This document shows positions 17,659 to 25,322 of a DNA stretch of 64,000 nt, piece by piece. How positions within the stretch are numbered: position 1 is the first letter of the stretch; the number at the start of each line of letters is the position of its first letter. The notes beneath the pieces are model-generated. The model was not told the origin of the DNA. It worked only from the letters and a program-made list of their open reading frames with translations, and ran no database searches. The position numbers were made by a program, and so were the translations under genes. This stretch comes from Lentilactobacillus parakefiri (lineage in GTDB: Bacteria > Bacillota > Bacilli > Lactobacillales > Lactobacillaceae): NCBI RefSeq assembly GCF_002157585.1, contig NZ_BDGB01000072.1, forward strand, positions 1-64,000. The letters are read 5' to 3'.

Positions 17659-18531
17659 ATGAAAATTGCGATCGTGACTGATAGCACGGCATATTTGACG
17701 AAGGAAGAACAAACGAAGTATAACATTATCGAAGTGCCAATTCCCGTCATTATCGATGGCCGTGAGTATAAGGAGGGCGTTGATTTAACAACGGCGGAAT
17801 TCTACGATAAATTAAAGAATTCTCAAGCGTTTCCAAGCACGTCTCAGCCCCCAATCGGCGAAATGATCGACTTATATAATTCATTGGCCAAAAAAGGCTA
17901 TGACACGGTGATCAGCATTCACCTTGCCAGCACGATTTCTGGTTTTTATAGCTCACTGACTCAAATTGCCCCAACAATTGAGAGCATCAAAGTGATCCCA
18001 TACGATTCCAAGATTACCGTCAAACTAATGGGGTACATGGCCATTCAAGCCAGCAAAATGGCGCAAATCGGCCGTACTCCCGAACAGATTATTACATATC
18101 TTGATGGCCTTCGACAGACAATTGATGAACTGTTTGTCGTTGATGATCTGCAAAACCTGGTTCGGGGTGGCCGCCTGTCAAACGCTTCTGCATTCATTGG
18201 TGGAATTTTGAAGATCAAGCCCCTATTAACGTTTGATGATAAAAGTAATGAAATCGTTGCTTTCGAAAAAATCCGTTCTCGCAAAAAGGCTCTTAAACGA
18301 GTAGAAGAACTCTTTGCCACGGCAAAACAAAAGGCCAATTACCCATTGCGGGCATTGGTGATTAACGCGAATGATCCGAAAGCCGGTAATGAATGGGCAA
18401 ACAAAATTCACGAACTTTATCCTGATATGAAAATTGACCAAAGCTACTTTGGACCGACAATTGGCACTCATTTAGGCGATAAGGCACTGGCTCTTGCCTG
18501 GCTTAGGGACTTTGAACAAGATAACCTCTAA
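17659..18531 (+). CDS. DegV-family fatty acid-binding protein
   Basis: A 290-residue DegV protein. Members bind a fatty acid (FakB type) and present it to the kinase FakA for phosphorylation. Visible are the N-terminal MKIAIVTDSTAYLT, the FPSTSQPPIGE segment near 66 and the RGGRLSNASAFIGGILKIKPLL block near 174. The kinase partner could be the DAK-domain protein YloV encoded at 53.8 kb. AGGTGAG precedes ATG 17659; the longer frame from 17614 starts inside marR without a site. Confidence 0.9.
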   Translation: MKIAIVTDSTAYLTKEEQTKYNIIEVPIPVIIDGREYKEGVDLTTAEFYDKLKNSQAFPSTSQPPIGEMIDLYNSLAKKGYDTVISIHLASTISGFYSSLTQIAPTIESIKVIPYDSKITVKLMGYMAIQASKMAQIGRTPEQIITYLDGLRQTIDELFVVDDLQNLVRGGRLSNASAFIGGILKIKPLLTFDDKSNEIVAFEKIRSRKKALKRVEELFATAKQKANYPLRALVINANDPKAGNEWANKIHELYPDMKIDQSYFGPTIGTHLGDKALALAWLRDFEQDNL

Positions 18532-18549
18532 AGTGAACTTTATTAATCT

Positions 18550-18598
18550 GCAACCGTCTATTGTTCAGTAAAACACGAACTAGGCGATTGCTTTTTTT
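18550..18598 (+). terminator. Terminator of marR-degV
   Basis: Interrupted hairpin, GCAACCG...GTTC (18550-18566) with GAAC...CGATTGC (18577-18591), then seven T. Confidence 0.75.
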
Positions 18599-18635
18599 GA
18601 TGCATGTGATAGACTTTAATAGTTACATAAAATAA

Positions 18636-18755
18636 ATATGGGGTAGGATTCAATGCGTTAAGTGTCGGAGGAACGGAATGTGAACTTCGAACGAAAAATG
18701 GCTGGCTTCGACTTGTCGACCGTTTGCGGTATTGTTTCCGCATTCACTATGTTAT
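18636..18755 (+). promoter_or_regulatory. Tetrahydrofolate riboswitch (THF class I)
   Basis: The leader before folT contains TAGGATTCAATGCGTTAAGTG (written here as TAGGATTC AATGCGTTAAGTG) and, about 80 bases on, GCGGTATTGTTTCCGC. These match the conserved GATTC..GCGTTAAGTG and GCGG..ATTG..CCGC strands of the THF riboswitch, and the downstream genes make and import folate. The boundaries are approximate. Output is probably translational, given the hairpin at 18779-18793. Confidence 0.8.
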
Positions 18756-18778
18756 TTAGTTTTCTAAATAATGGTGAG

Positions 18779-18793
18779 CTCCTTTATAAGGAG
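18779..18793 (+). promoter_or_regulatory. Hairpin sequestering the folT ribosome binding site
   Basis: CTCCTT (18779-18784) pairs perfectly with AAGGAG (18788-18793), the folT ribosome binding site, across a three-base loop. This would be the expression platform of the riboswitch. Confidence 0.6.
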
Positions 18794-18803
18794 ATGCTGC
18801 ATC

Positions 18804-19334
18804 ATGAAGTCATTATCACTGGGTTTTCGTAAGCTGCGGGTTGTTGATATTGTTGTATTAGGCATTTTTATGTCGTTATTGTTAATTCTGGGTCGATTTA
18901 CGGTCGGTGTTCAGGCATGGCGGTTGAGCTTTGGCTTTGTTGTGACCGCAATTGCCAGCATGTTGTACGGGCCACTATGGTCATCAACCATCGCTGCTTT
19001 AACAGACATTATCGGCACTTTGATGTCCGGAAGTGTTTATTTTCCAGGTTTTACAATCTCGGCGATCTTGGGCGCAGCTATTTATGGCTACTTTTTTTAT
19101 GGCAAACCGATCAGTTGGAAACGAGTGATTATCGCCCAGCTGATTATTGCTGTTATCGTCAATACTGTTTTGAATACCTATTGGTTAACCATTTTATATA
19201 AGACACCATTTTGGACATTTTTGCCAGCGCGGGCATTAAAAGAACTGGTTATGACACCCATTCAAATGGCCATTCTGTATTACACGCTGAATTCTCAGAC
19301 AATGGGTAATATTTATAATCGGTTGTTCAACTAA
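18804..19334 (+). CDS. folT: ECF transporter substrate-binding component for folate
   Basis: A 176-residue membrane protein with about six hydrophobic helices, the S component of an energy-coupling factor importer; it binds folate and works with the shared EcfA, EcfA' and EcfT subunits encoded elsewhere. The AAGGAG site fixes ATG 18804. It is the first gene after a THF riboswitch and heads the folate biosynthesis operon, so the substrate assignment rests on context as well as on similarity. Confidence 0.9.
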   Translation: MKSLSLGFRKLRVVDIVVLGIFMSLLLILGRFTVGVQAWRLSFGFVVTAIASMLYGPLWSSTIAALTDIIGTLMSGSVYFPGFTISAILGAAIYGYFFYGKPISWKRVIIAQLIIAVIVNTVLNTYWLTILYKTPFWTFLPARALKELVMTPIQMAILYYTLNSQTMGNIYNRLFN

Positions 19335-19341
19335 AATAATA

Positions 19342-19385
19342 AGCGACACACCGTACCATCAAATTGGTTGGCGGGCCGCTTTTTG
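19342..19385 (+). terminator. Hairpin with T-run between folT and folB
   Basis: Interrupted stem AGCG..CCGTACCA / TGGTTGGCGG..CGCT (19342-19380) followed by five T. It may reduce transcription of the synthesis genes relative to folT. Confidence 0.5.
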
Positions 19386-19409
19386 TCATACACAAAGGAG
19401 CGATTATCC

Positions 19410-19757
19410 ATGTATCAAATTACAATGCACAATATGCGCTTTCACAGTCATATCGGCGTTTTACCTGAGGAAAAAGTGGTCGGGCAAAACATTCAAATTG
19501 ATTTAAAAGTGGCTGTGAATGCGGTCCCAGCTGACGATGATCTGAAGTCGACAGTTTCATACGCGGATTTTTACCCAACCGTCGCCAACGTGATTCAAAA
19601 TAACCGGGTCAACTTAATTGAGACCTTAGCACAAATAATCATTGACGCCATCAAAAACATTGACCGGCGCATTGCGGCTGTCAATATTCACATTCGTAAG
19701 CAGGGAACGCCGATTAACGGGGTGTTGGATGACGTCGAAATAGAAATGGAGCATTAG
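19410..19757 (+). CDS. folB: Dihydroneopterin aldolase
   Basis: A 115-residue enzyme that splits dihydroneopterin into 6-hydroxymethyl-dihydropterin and glycolaldehyde. It has the N-terminal FHSHIGVLPEEK segment with the Glu used for pterin binding, the VSYADFYPTV block and the conserved LIETLAQ segment. AAGGAG fixes ATG 19410. It feeds directly into the next gene product, FolK. Confidence 0.95.
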   Translation: MYQITMHNMRFHSHIGVLPEEKVVGQNIQIDLKVAVNAVPADDDLKSTVSYADFYPTVANVIQNNRVNLIETLAQIIIDAIKNIDRRIAAVNIHIRKQGTPINGVLDDVEIEMEH

Positions 19758-19758
19758 C

Positions 19759-20820
19759 ATGGAAGATGTATATTTAAGTTTAGGTAGTAATATTGGGAAC
19801 CGAGAGGCCTTTTTGCAGCAAGCCATCGAGGCGTTGGGCAGTGACCCACGGATTATGATTGAAAAGCAGGCTAGTTTGTACGAAACTTCTCCAGTTGGTG
19901 GCGTTAAGCAACGGGCATTTGTGAATACGGCCGTCAAAATTGGCACCACCTATGAGCCACTGGCGCTCTTAAAAGTCATTCATGAAATCGAAAGTGGTCT
20001 TCATCGGACCCGTTCGATTCACTGGGGTCCAAGAACGGTGGATATTGATATCATCTTCTTTGGCAGCGAGCATATCCAAGAGCCCGGGCTGTCGGTTCCG
20101 CATCCAGAAGCCTTCAACCGGTTATTTGTGTTAATTCCGATCCAAGAATTGATTGATGAACAGTTTCCAGACGCCCATAAGATTGAGATGGCCATTTCGA
20201 TCCTTGAAAAAGAAGATCAATCAATCAAGAAAATTAGTCCTGCTAATGACTTCTACACAGAGATTACCAGTAATGTGACCAAGGTGTTAGCGGCAATTGG
20301 TGACGATCCATCCAGAAAGGGGCTTATTGAAACTCCGGATCGGGTTGCCAGAATGTATGCCAACATCTTTGATTCAATCGGATTAGAAGATTTTCAGGAC
20401 TATAAGTTGTTTGATTCACCTGAATCGGATGATTCAAAGACGGTCATGGTCAAAGGTATTCCATTTTACTCAATGTGTGAACATCATATGATGCCATTTT
20501 GGGGCAAAGTCAGCGTTGCCTACGTACCTGATAATGGCAAAATTATCGGCCTTAGTAAAATCCCCAGGTTAGTCGATTTTGTATCACACAAGTTAAGCCT
20601 TCAAGAAAAAATCACGGATGATGTTCTAGTCCAAATGGAAAGGATCCTCCATCCCAAGGGCGTGGCGGTGATTGTCGATGCCCGTCATATGTGTATCGAA
20701 ATGCGAGGTGTCAAAAAAACCGGCACCGTGACACGAACTACTAAATTTACAGGAATCTTTCAACAAAACGATGAACTGAGAAGTGAGTTTCTAAATTCAA
20801 TTCAGGTGGGGCAAATATGA
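19759..20820 (+). CDS. folKE: Fused HPPK / GTP cyclohydrolase I
   Basis: A 353-residue fusion. Residues 1 to about 155 are 6-hydroxymethyl-dihydropterin pyrophosphokinase: LSLGSNIGNRE, then HRTRSIHWGPRTVDIDI with the Mg-binding aspartates. Residues from about 165 are GTP cyclohydrolase I: MCEHHMMPF (Cys240, His243) and ARHMC (Cys312) are the zinc ligands, with GLSKIPRLVDF between them. One protein thus catalyses the first step and a later step of the pterin branch. The same fusion is known in Lactococcus lactis. It starts one base after the folB stop. Confidence 0.95.
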   Translation: MEDVYLSLGSNIGNREAFLQQAIEALGSDPRIMIEKQASLYETSPVGGVKQRAFVNTAVKIGTTYEPLALLKVIHEIESGLHRTRSIHWGPRTVDIDIIFFGSEHIQEPGLSVPHPEAFNRLFVLIPIQELIDEQFPDAHKIEMAISILEKEDQSIKKISPANDFYTEITSNVTKVLAAIGDDPSRKGLIETPDRVARMYANIFDSIGLEDFQDYKLFDSPESDDSKTVMVKGIPFYSMCEHHMMPFWGKVSVAYVPDNGKIIGLSKIPRLVDFVSHKLSLQEKITDDVLVQMERILHPKGVAVIVDARHMCIEMRGVKKTGTVTRTTKFTGIFQQNDELRSEFLNSIQVGQI

Positions 20821-22133
20821 AAGATGATTTAACCAGTCACTTTGCTGAATTTTTATATGATCAAGGTGACCGCATTGGTTTGTTAAAACAAGTTTTACGC
20901 CAATTGGGCAATCCAGATACCAACTATTCAATCATTCACGTCTGTGGTACTAACGGCAAGGGATCAACCGCGACAATGATTGCGGCATTGCTTCAGAAGA
21001 TGGGTCAGCGGGTTGGTCTGTTTACAAGTCCGTTTATTGGTGATGTTACCAATAGTATTCGCATTAATCAGCAGGCAATTCAAATGACTCACTTTAACCA
21101 TTATCTGAATCGACTTCAGCAATTAATGGCCTCATTTGGTGATGGTAAGCAGGAACTTTCTGAGTTTGAGGCGCAGTTTGTCACGGCAATGCAGTATTTC
21201 TCTGATCAAGGAGTCGACTATGTGGTGTTGGAATGCGGTTTAGGTGGCGAACTCGATGCCACCAACGCGGTTACGACAACGATGTATTCAATCTTCACTA
21301 AGATCGGCATGGATCATACTGGGATTCTTGGTAATACCATCGAGGAAATTGCGACGACAAAATCAAAAATTATCCGCAAGGGAAATACAACGATTACAGC
21401 GCCAAATCAACGGCCACAAGTATCTGCTATTTTGAGCCATGAGGCCATCGAGAAAAATGCGGTTTTTCTTGATGCTAATCAGGTTCAGATTGATCAACAA
21501 TCGGATGACCGAACTAGCTTGCATTACCAATTTAATGATCGAGCCGGTCACTTCAAATTTGGTTTGCAGGGTGCTTACCAGGTAGAGAATGTCCGAACAG
21601 TGCTTTTATGGCTATTTGATTTTCAAAAACATCAGCGTTCAACAATTGACACGGATCGCTTGTTAACCCAAGCGTTGGGGAAGCTGAGTGTTCCTGGGAG
21701 ATTTGAAACGATCAGCACCAAACCAATCATTATGATTGATGGGGCTCACAATGTTGATGCCATTTCGGCCTTCGTTCAATCAGTGAAACAATCCTTTCCA
21801 AAACAGCCTAAGTTGATTATTACCGGTTTTCTTAAGGATAAAGATTACGTCGATAATGTGCGCTTGTTGGCTCAAATCCCAAATGCAACCTTCAGATTAA
21901 CTCAACCCGACAATCCAGAGCGCAAGCTAGACAAAGATCATCTCCAAACAGTTTTCAAAAACGTTACGGAAAAGCGTTACCCAACGTTTCGTAACCCAAT
22001 CGTCGCTCTCAAGAACAGCATGGCTGAAGCGTCTGAGAACCCGGAGCTGGTGATTTTGGTGGTGGGTTCATTCTATCTCATTAACCCAATTCGTGACTAC
22101 CTGATAAAGACAAGGAGTGATTCAAATGACTAA
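20817..22133 (+). CDS. folC: Folylpolyglutamate synthase / dihydrofolate synthase
   Basis: A 438-residue Mur-ligase-like enzyme that adds glutamate to dihydropteroate and folates. The ATP loop GTNGKGSTAT is at about 43-52, followed by the LFTSPF segment, the ECGLGGELDATN block near 141 and DGAHNVDA near 308. Its ATG overlaps the folKE stop in an ATGA arrangement, so the two are translationally coupled. Confidence 0.95.
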   Translation: MKDDLTSHFAEFLYDQGDRIGLLKQVLRQLGNPDTNYSIIHVCGTNGKGSTATMIAALLQKMGQRVGLFTSPFIGDVTNSIRINQQAIQMTHFNHYLNRLQQLMASFGDGKQELSEFEAQFVTAMQYFSDQGVDYVVLECGLGGELDATNAVTTTMYSIFTKIGMDHTGILGNTIEEIATTKSKIIRKGNTTITAPNQRPQVSAILSHEAIEKNAVFLDANQVQIDQQSDDRTSLHYQFNDRAGHFKFGLQGAYQVENVRTVLLWLFDFQKHQRSTIDTDRLLTQALGKLSVPGRFETISTKPIIMIDGAHNVDAISAFVQSVKQSFPKQPKLIITGFLKDKDYVDNVRLLAQIPNATFRLTQPDNPERKLDKDHLQTVFKNVTEKRYPTFRNPIVALKNSMAEASENPELVILVVGSFYLINPIRDYLIKTRSDSND

Positions 22134-22977
22134 TCCTAACGAAATCCATTTTCGAGGGGCTAATTTTGACTTCAATATTACGGAAAGCCCAATTATTTAT
22201 TCGATTCTCAATTTAACGCCGGATTCATTTTACGACGGTGGGGTCAATACCTGTATTGATCAGGTTTTGGACCGTATCGAAACTGAAATGAGTTATGGTG
22301 CCAAAATCTTTGAACTGGGTGGCAAATCGTCCAAACCGCATTTTGATGATATTAGTGCCGATGAAGAGTGGCAGCGGGTAGAGCCCTATCTCAAGGCGAT
22401 TCAGAAGCGATTTCCCAACATTGTATTGGCAATCGATTCAAATACCAACTCGGTGATTGAGCGGGCTTTGCAATCCGGCATTCAGATCATCAATGATATT
22501 GATGGCTTTAATTCTCAAACTAAACTGGATTTGGTTCAACAATATCATCCATCAGTCGTCACGATGTTTAACGGACGTAATTTTGATGAACAGTCAGCAA
22601 CCCTCGAAGACACGATGCAGTCATTTTTCTCTGAGACAATTGCGCGCTTGAAACAAGCCGGTCTTCAAAAAGAAAACATCGTCATCGATCCAGGAGTTGG
22701 TTTCTCTGATCGTAATACCCTTGAGTTTGATTTGATTAAAATGCGCTTTACAAAACAAATGCGTCAGTTTGCGACGCCGATCATGATTGCAATTTCTCAA
22801 AAGAGCTTTGTCAAACGATTGTTTGATGCCGATTCAGGAGAGCGGCTAATTCCAACGCTGCTGTTTGAAGCCTATATGACCCAACTTGGTGGCCGGATTA
22901 TCCGAGTTCACAACGTCAAAGAAACCCAAGAGCTGATTAAGACGTATCAGATTTTTAAAGACCTATTAAACGATTGA
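22126..22977 (+). CDS. folP: Dihydropteroate synthase
   Basis: A 283-residue TIM-barrel enzyme joining 6-hydroxymethyl-dihydropterin diphosphate to p-aminobenzoate; the target of sulfonamides. Motifs are ILNLTPDSFYDGG at about 26-38, the GGKSSKP loop near 66 (usually GGESTRP, so less conserved), IDSNTNSVI, ND-x-DG and RVHNVKE near the end. AAGGAG fixes ATG 22126, which overlaps the end of folC by eight bases. Confidence 0.93.
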   Translation: MTNPNEIHFRGANFDFNITESPIIYSILNLTPDSFYDGGVNTCIDQVLDRIETEMSYGAKIFELGGKSSKPHFDDISADEEWQRVEPYLKAIQKRFPNIVLAIDSNTNSVIERALQSGIQIINDIDGFNSQTKLDLVQQYHPSVVTMFNGRNFDEQSATLEDTMQSFFSETIARLKQAGLQKENIVIDPGVGFSDRNTLEFDLIKMRFTKQMRQFATPIMIAISQKSFVKRLFDADSGERLIPTLLFEAYMTQLGGRIIRVHNVKETQELIKTYQIFKDLLND

Positions 22978-22991
22978 GGAAGTGATCTGTC

Positions 22992-23513
22992 ATTTTAGTC
23001 GACCAACTAGGTAAACAAATAACGACTTTAAAAAAGCAGTCATATCCATGGCTCAATTCCAAGAAAATGCAGACGGTCACCAAGTTGTTGACATTGCACC
23101 AAACGGGATTGCGTGATCGCAGCTCCTCATTTCATCTATCAGCAAGTGCAATGGTGTTTGACGCTGGTAGCGGAATTTTTATCCGTCATCCATATCTGCA
23201 CACTATTTTACTTCCTGCCGGACATGTGGAACCAAACGAAATGCCAATTGGTTGTGCGATCAGGGAATTTACTGAGGAGACAGGTCTGGTTTTGAAGACC
23301 GTTCCGCATCATTTAATTGACGTGAACATCATTGACATTCCAGCTAATCCAAAAAAGGGTGAGGGTGCCCACCAACATTTGGACTTTCGCTACTGGTTCT
23401 CTTCCATTGAACCAGAGACCAACTATCAGTCTGAGTTGCCGGTATTCAGGCTGACAAGGCGGGAAGCCCCAGCGGAGTTCCAGCCATATTTTGCCTTGAT
23501 GCCGTTGAATTAG
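22992..23513 (+). CDS. NUDIX hydrolase, candidate FolQ
   Basis: A NUDIX pyrophosphohydrolase whose box fits G-x5-E-x7-RE-x-x-EE-x-G-L exactly (GHVEPNE at the start, REFTEETGL at the end). No ATG or GTG lies near the ribosome binding site: AGGAAG (22977-22982) sits nine bases before an ATT at 22992 that opens a coding-like frame (LVDQLGKQITTLKKQ). The first ATG is 23067 and has no good site. With ATT the protein has 173 residues, with ATG 148. As the last gene of the operon it may remove pyrophosphate from dihydroneopterin triphosphate, the step done by a NUDIX enzyme in Lactococcus; this is inferred from context. Confidence 0.75.
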   Translation: MLVDQLGKQITTLKKQSYPWLNSKKMQTVTKLLTLHQTGLRDRSSSFHLSASAMVFDAGSGIFIRHPYLHTILLPAGHVEPNEMPIGCAIREFTEETGLVLKTVPHHLIDVNIIDIPANPKKGEGAHQHLDFRYWFSSIEPETNYQSELPVFRLTRREAPAEFQPYFALMPLN

Positions 23514-23573
23514 AAGGGAAAAACACCAATGATTGTTATATACAATTAAACGTTCGGATATAGCTGAAAAACA

Positions 23574-23602
23574 CTGTCAAATCAGTTGTTGTTAGCTACA
23601 AT
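23574..23602 (+). promoter_or_regulatory. Promoter of the GNAT gene
   Basis: CTGTCA (23574-23579), 17-base spacer, TACAAT (23597-23602). Transcription would begin near 23609, which argues against translation starting at the ATG there. Confidence 0.55.
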
Positions 23603-23641
23603 TAAAGAATGCATTTTGAAACTAAAAGAAGGTTCAACACG

Positions 23642-24076
23642 ATGGACAATCAAATTATCATCAGAAAGATGCGGGCTGAAGATTACCCAAATGCTTATGC
23701 CTTGTGGCAACATGTTCCCGGCATGAATTTGAGGGAATTTGACGACAGTTTTGAGGAAATCAGTCGATTGTTACGTTTTAATCCGAATTTTTGTTTTGTA
23801 GCAGAGACCCGGTCCGGCAAACAGATCATTGGCAGTATTCTTGGTGCAACTGATGGCCGCCGCGGGACAATTTATCATTTGGCTGTTGCTCCGAGTTACC
23901 AGAACCAGGGTTTAGGAAGCCAACTTGTGACTAAAGTGATTGAACAGCTGCAAGCCGTCGGAATTCATAAAATCTTCGTCAATGTGATGAAGAATAACCA
24001 AGTTGGTCAATCATTTTGGCAACAAGTTAAATTCGTCAAACGTGATGATGTCATCCGTTTTAATAAAATCATCTAA
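23642..24076 (+). CDS. GNAT-family N-acetyltransferase
   Basis: A 144-residue acyltransferase of the GNAT fold. The acetyl-CoA loop is seen in LAVAPSYQNQGLGSQLVTKVIEQL (residues about 80-103; QNQGLGS is the R/Q-x-x-G-x-G/A motif). AGAAGG about ten bases upstream supports ATG 23642; an in-frame ATG at 23609 coincides with the predicted transcript start. The substrate is unknown. Confidence 0.85.
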   Translation: MDNQIIIRKMRAEDYPNAYALWQHVPGMNLREFDDSFEEISRLLRFNPNFCFVAETRSGKQIIGSILGATDGRRGTIYHLAVAPSYQNQGLGSQLVTKVIEQLQAVGIHKIFVNVMKNNQVGQSFWQQVKFVKRDDVIRFNKII

Positions 24077-24126
24077 ATAGACAACAGGAGAGCGGGGATT
24101 AAATCCGATATTCGTAATTTAGATTC

Positions 24127-24158
24127 TACTTTACATAATATATATTATGCGAAGTAGG
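24127..24158. repeat. AT-rich palindromic hairpin
   Basis: Near-perfect inverted repeat, arms CTACTTTACATAATA and TATTATGCGAAGTAG with one mismatch and no T-run. It lies between the convergent GNAT gene and licD; role unknown. Confidence 0.4.
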
Positions 24159-24168
24159 ATAAACATCT

Positions 24169-24223
24169 AAAAAGGACCAGCCATCAAAGCCAACACTCTC
24201 GGCAATGATAACTGGTCCTTTAC
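24169..24223. terminator. Terminator between GNAT gene and licD
   Basis: Perfect 10-bp arms AAAGGACCAG (24171-24180) and CTGGTCCTTT (24212-24221) close a 31-base loop. T-rich ends on both strands make it a probable bidirectional terminator. Confidence 0.7.
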
Positions 24224-24224
24224 T

Positions 24225-25085
24225 TTAATTTCGTGAACAATTAACCAACGGCTTCTTCCAGATGATTGCCGGATTCAACTTGAGTGTTCGTTTGGTAAAA
24301 TTATCCACCTGTACTTTTAAAACGTGACGCTGAATGCGTTTATTTAACGGCGGTAATTTCATGTAGTCGCCATACAGCCTCGTTAAGTACGCATCATAAT
24401 CCGCCAAGACCGGAACTTGTAAATTCTCAAAGTCCATTGGGATTAGATGATGGATCTCTGTTGGTTTGATTAATTCTTTTCCGTATTGGTATGGTGATGA
24501 CATGTTGATCAACGACAATTCTGAGTGACCGTTGTATTGCGTCATTGTGCTCAGCCGAATATCGTAAAGCTCATTTAAATTATAATCAGCGTATTTAGAT
24601 TGTGTGATGCTTTGCTGATACAGATCCGGATAAAATCGTTTCCGAATCTCTTCCAACAGCATTGCTAACTTAGCTTGCTGGTTGTGTTGCTGAGTCCGTT
24701 TATTTGGCATCCGATCAAATGGAAAGACATCAATAAAAATGCCATTCTTAGCTTTCGTTAACTCACGGCCGTGTTCCAGAATCCGGGTGCCATCAGCCAT
24801 CACTTTGGCAAAATCGTATTCGTATTGTGGATCAAGGCGATTCTCTTCAACAAAGTATCCTCGATGCAACAATTCAGCTGGTGCGACTTGCAGGAACTTT
24901 TCGAAGTCAGTTCGCGGCAAGCCAATATCAATATCGTCGTCCCATGGAATAAAGACGTGATGACGGACGGCACCAATTGCTGAACCGCCAGTTAGAAAGT
25001 ATTCCAAATGATATTTAGAATTGATTGCCGCCACATTTGCCAGAATACCAAGTTGAATTTGGTGAATTAAATGTAAATCAACCAT
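24225..25085 (-). CDS. LicD-family phosphotransferase
   Basis: A 286-residue protein with the LicD nucleotidyltransferase-like core: FLTGGSAIGAVRHHVFIPWDDDIDIG (residues about 30-55; the metal site is WDDDIDI). LicD proteins transfer phosphocholine or related groups onto wall teichoic or lipoteichoic acids and polysaccharides. No choline genes are nearby, so the donor and acceptor are unknown. An AAGGGGG site before ATG 25085 is chosen over a start seven codons upstream. The gene diverges from xerS across the dif-like site. Confidence 0.85.
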   Translation of the reverse strand: MVDLHLIHQIQLGILANVAAINSKYHLEYFLTGGSAIGAVRHHVFIPWDDDIDIGLPRTDFEKFLQVAPAELLHRGYFVEENRLDPQYEYDFAKVMADGTRILEHGRELTKAKNGIFIDVFPFDRMPNKRTQQHNQQAKLAMLLEEIRKRFYPDLYQQSITQSKYADYNLNELYDIRLSTMTQYNGHSELSLINMSSPYQYGKELIKPTEIHHLIPMDFENLQVPVLADYDAYLTRLYGDYMKLPPLNKRIQRHVLKVQVDNFTKRTLKLNPAIIWKKPLVNCSRN

Positions 25086-25158
25086 AGTTAGAACCCCCTT
25101 AATCAAAAATCCGATCTCATATCTAAACCTCTTTCAAATTTGGATTGTTCACTTATTA

Positions 25159-25186
25159 ATATTAATCGATTCCAACATTGGGTCAA
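25159..25186 (-). promoter_or_regulatory. Promoter of licD
   Basis: On the minus strand TTGACC (25186-25181), 16-base spacer, TAATAT (25164-25159). Confidence 0.6.
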
Positions 25187-25202
25187 TGAATATGCTCATT
25201 TA

Positions 25203-25211
25203 TGCTATACT
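25203..25211 (+). promoter_or_regulatory. Extended -10 of xerS
   Basis: TGC-TATACT sits directly before the dif-like palindrome, so the transcript would begin within the palindrome. No clear -35 is present. Confidence 0.45.
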
Positions 25212-25213
25212 TA

Positions 25214-25241
25214 ACTTAATAAAATATAGATTTTATTAAGT
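25214..25241. other. dif: dif-like chromosome dimer resolution site
   Basis: A 28-bp site with the 11-6-11 layout of dif: half-site ACTTAATAAAA (25214-25224), spacer TATAGA (25225-25230), half-site TTTTATTAAGT (25231-25241). The half-sites are perfect inverted copies. Compared by eye with B. subtilis dif recalled from memory, about 20 of 28 positions agree, including ACTT at the start and AATATA at the centre. It lies 80 bp before a XerS-like recombinase gene and at the point where gene orientation switches. The palindrome extends one base (A) and two bases (TA) further to 25212-25243. Confidence 0.72.
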
Positions 25242-25322
25242 TATACACAAAAAAACAGACAGCCCCACCAAATTCCCGCGCATTGGCTTGGGCCATTATT
25301 AACGATATTAAGGAGCTTAACG

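Noticed and set aside
24225-25085. Phocholine decoration system around licD
   Set aside because: Only a single licD-like gene is present; no choline uptake, kinase or cytidylyltransferase genes are nearby, so phosphocholine transfer cannot be claimed.
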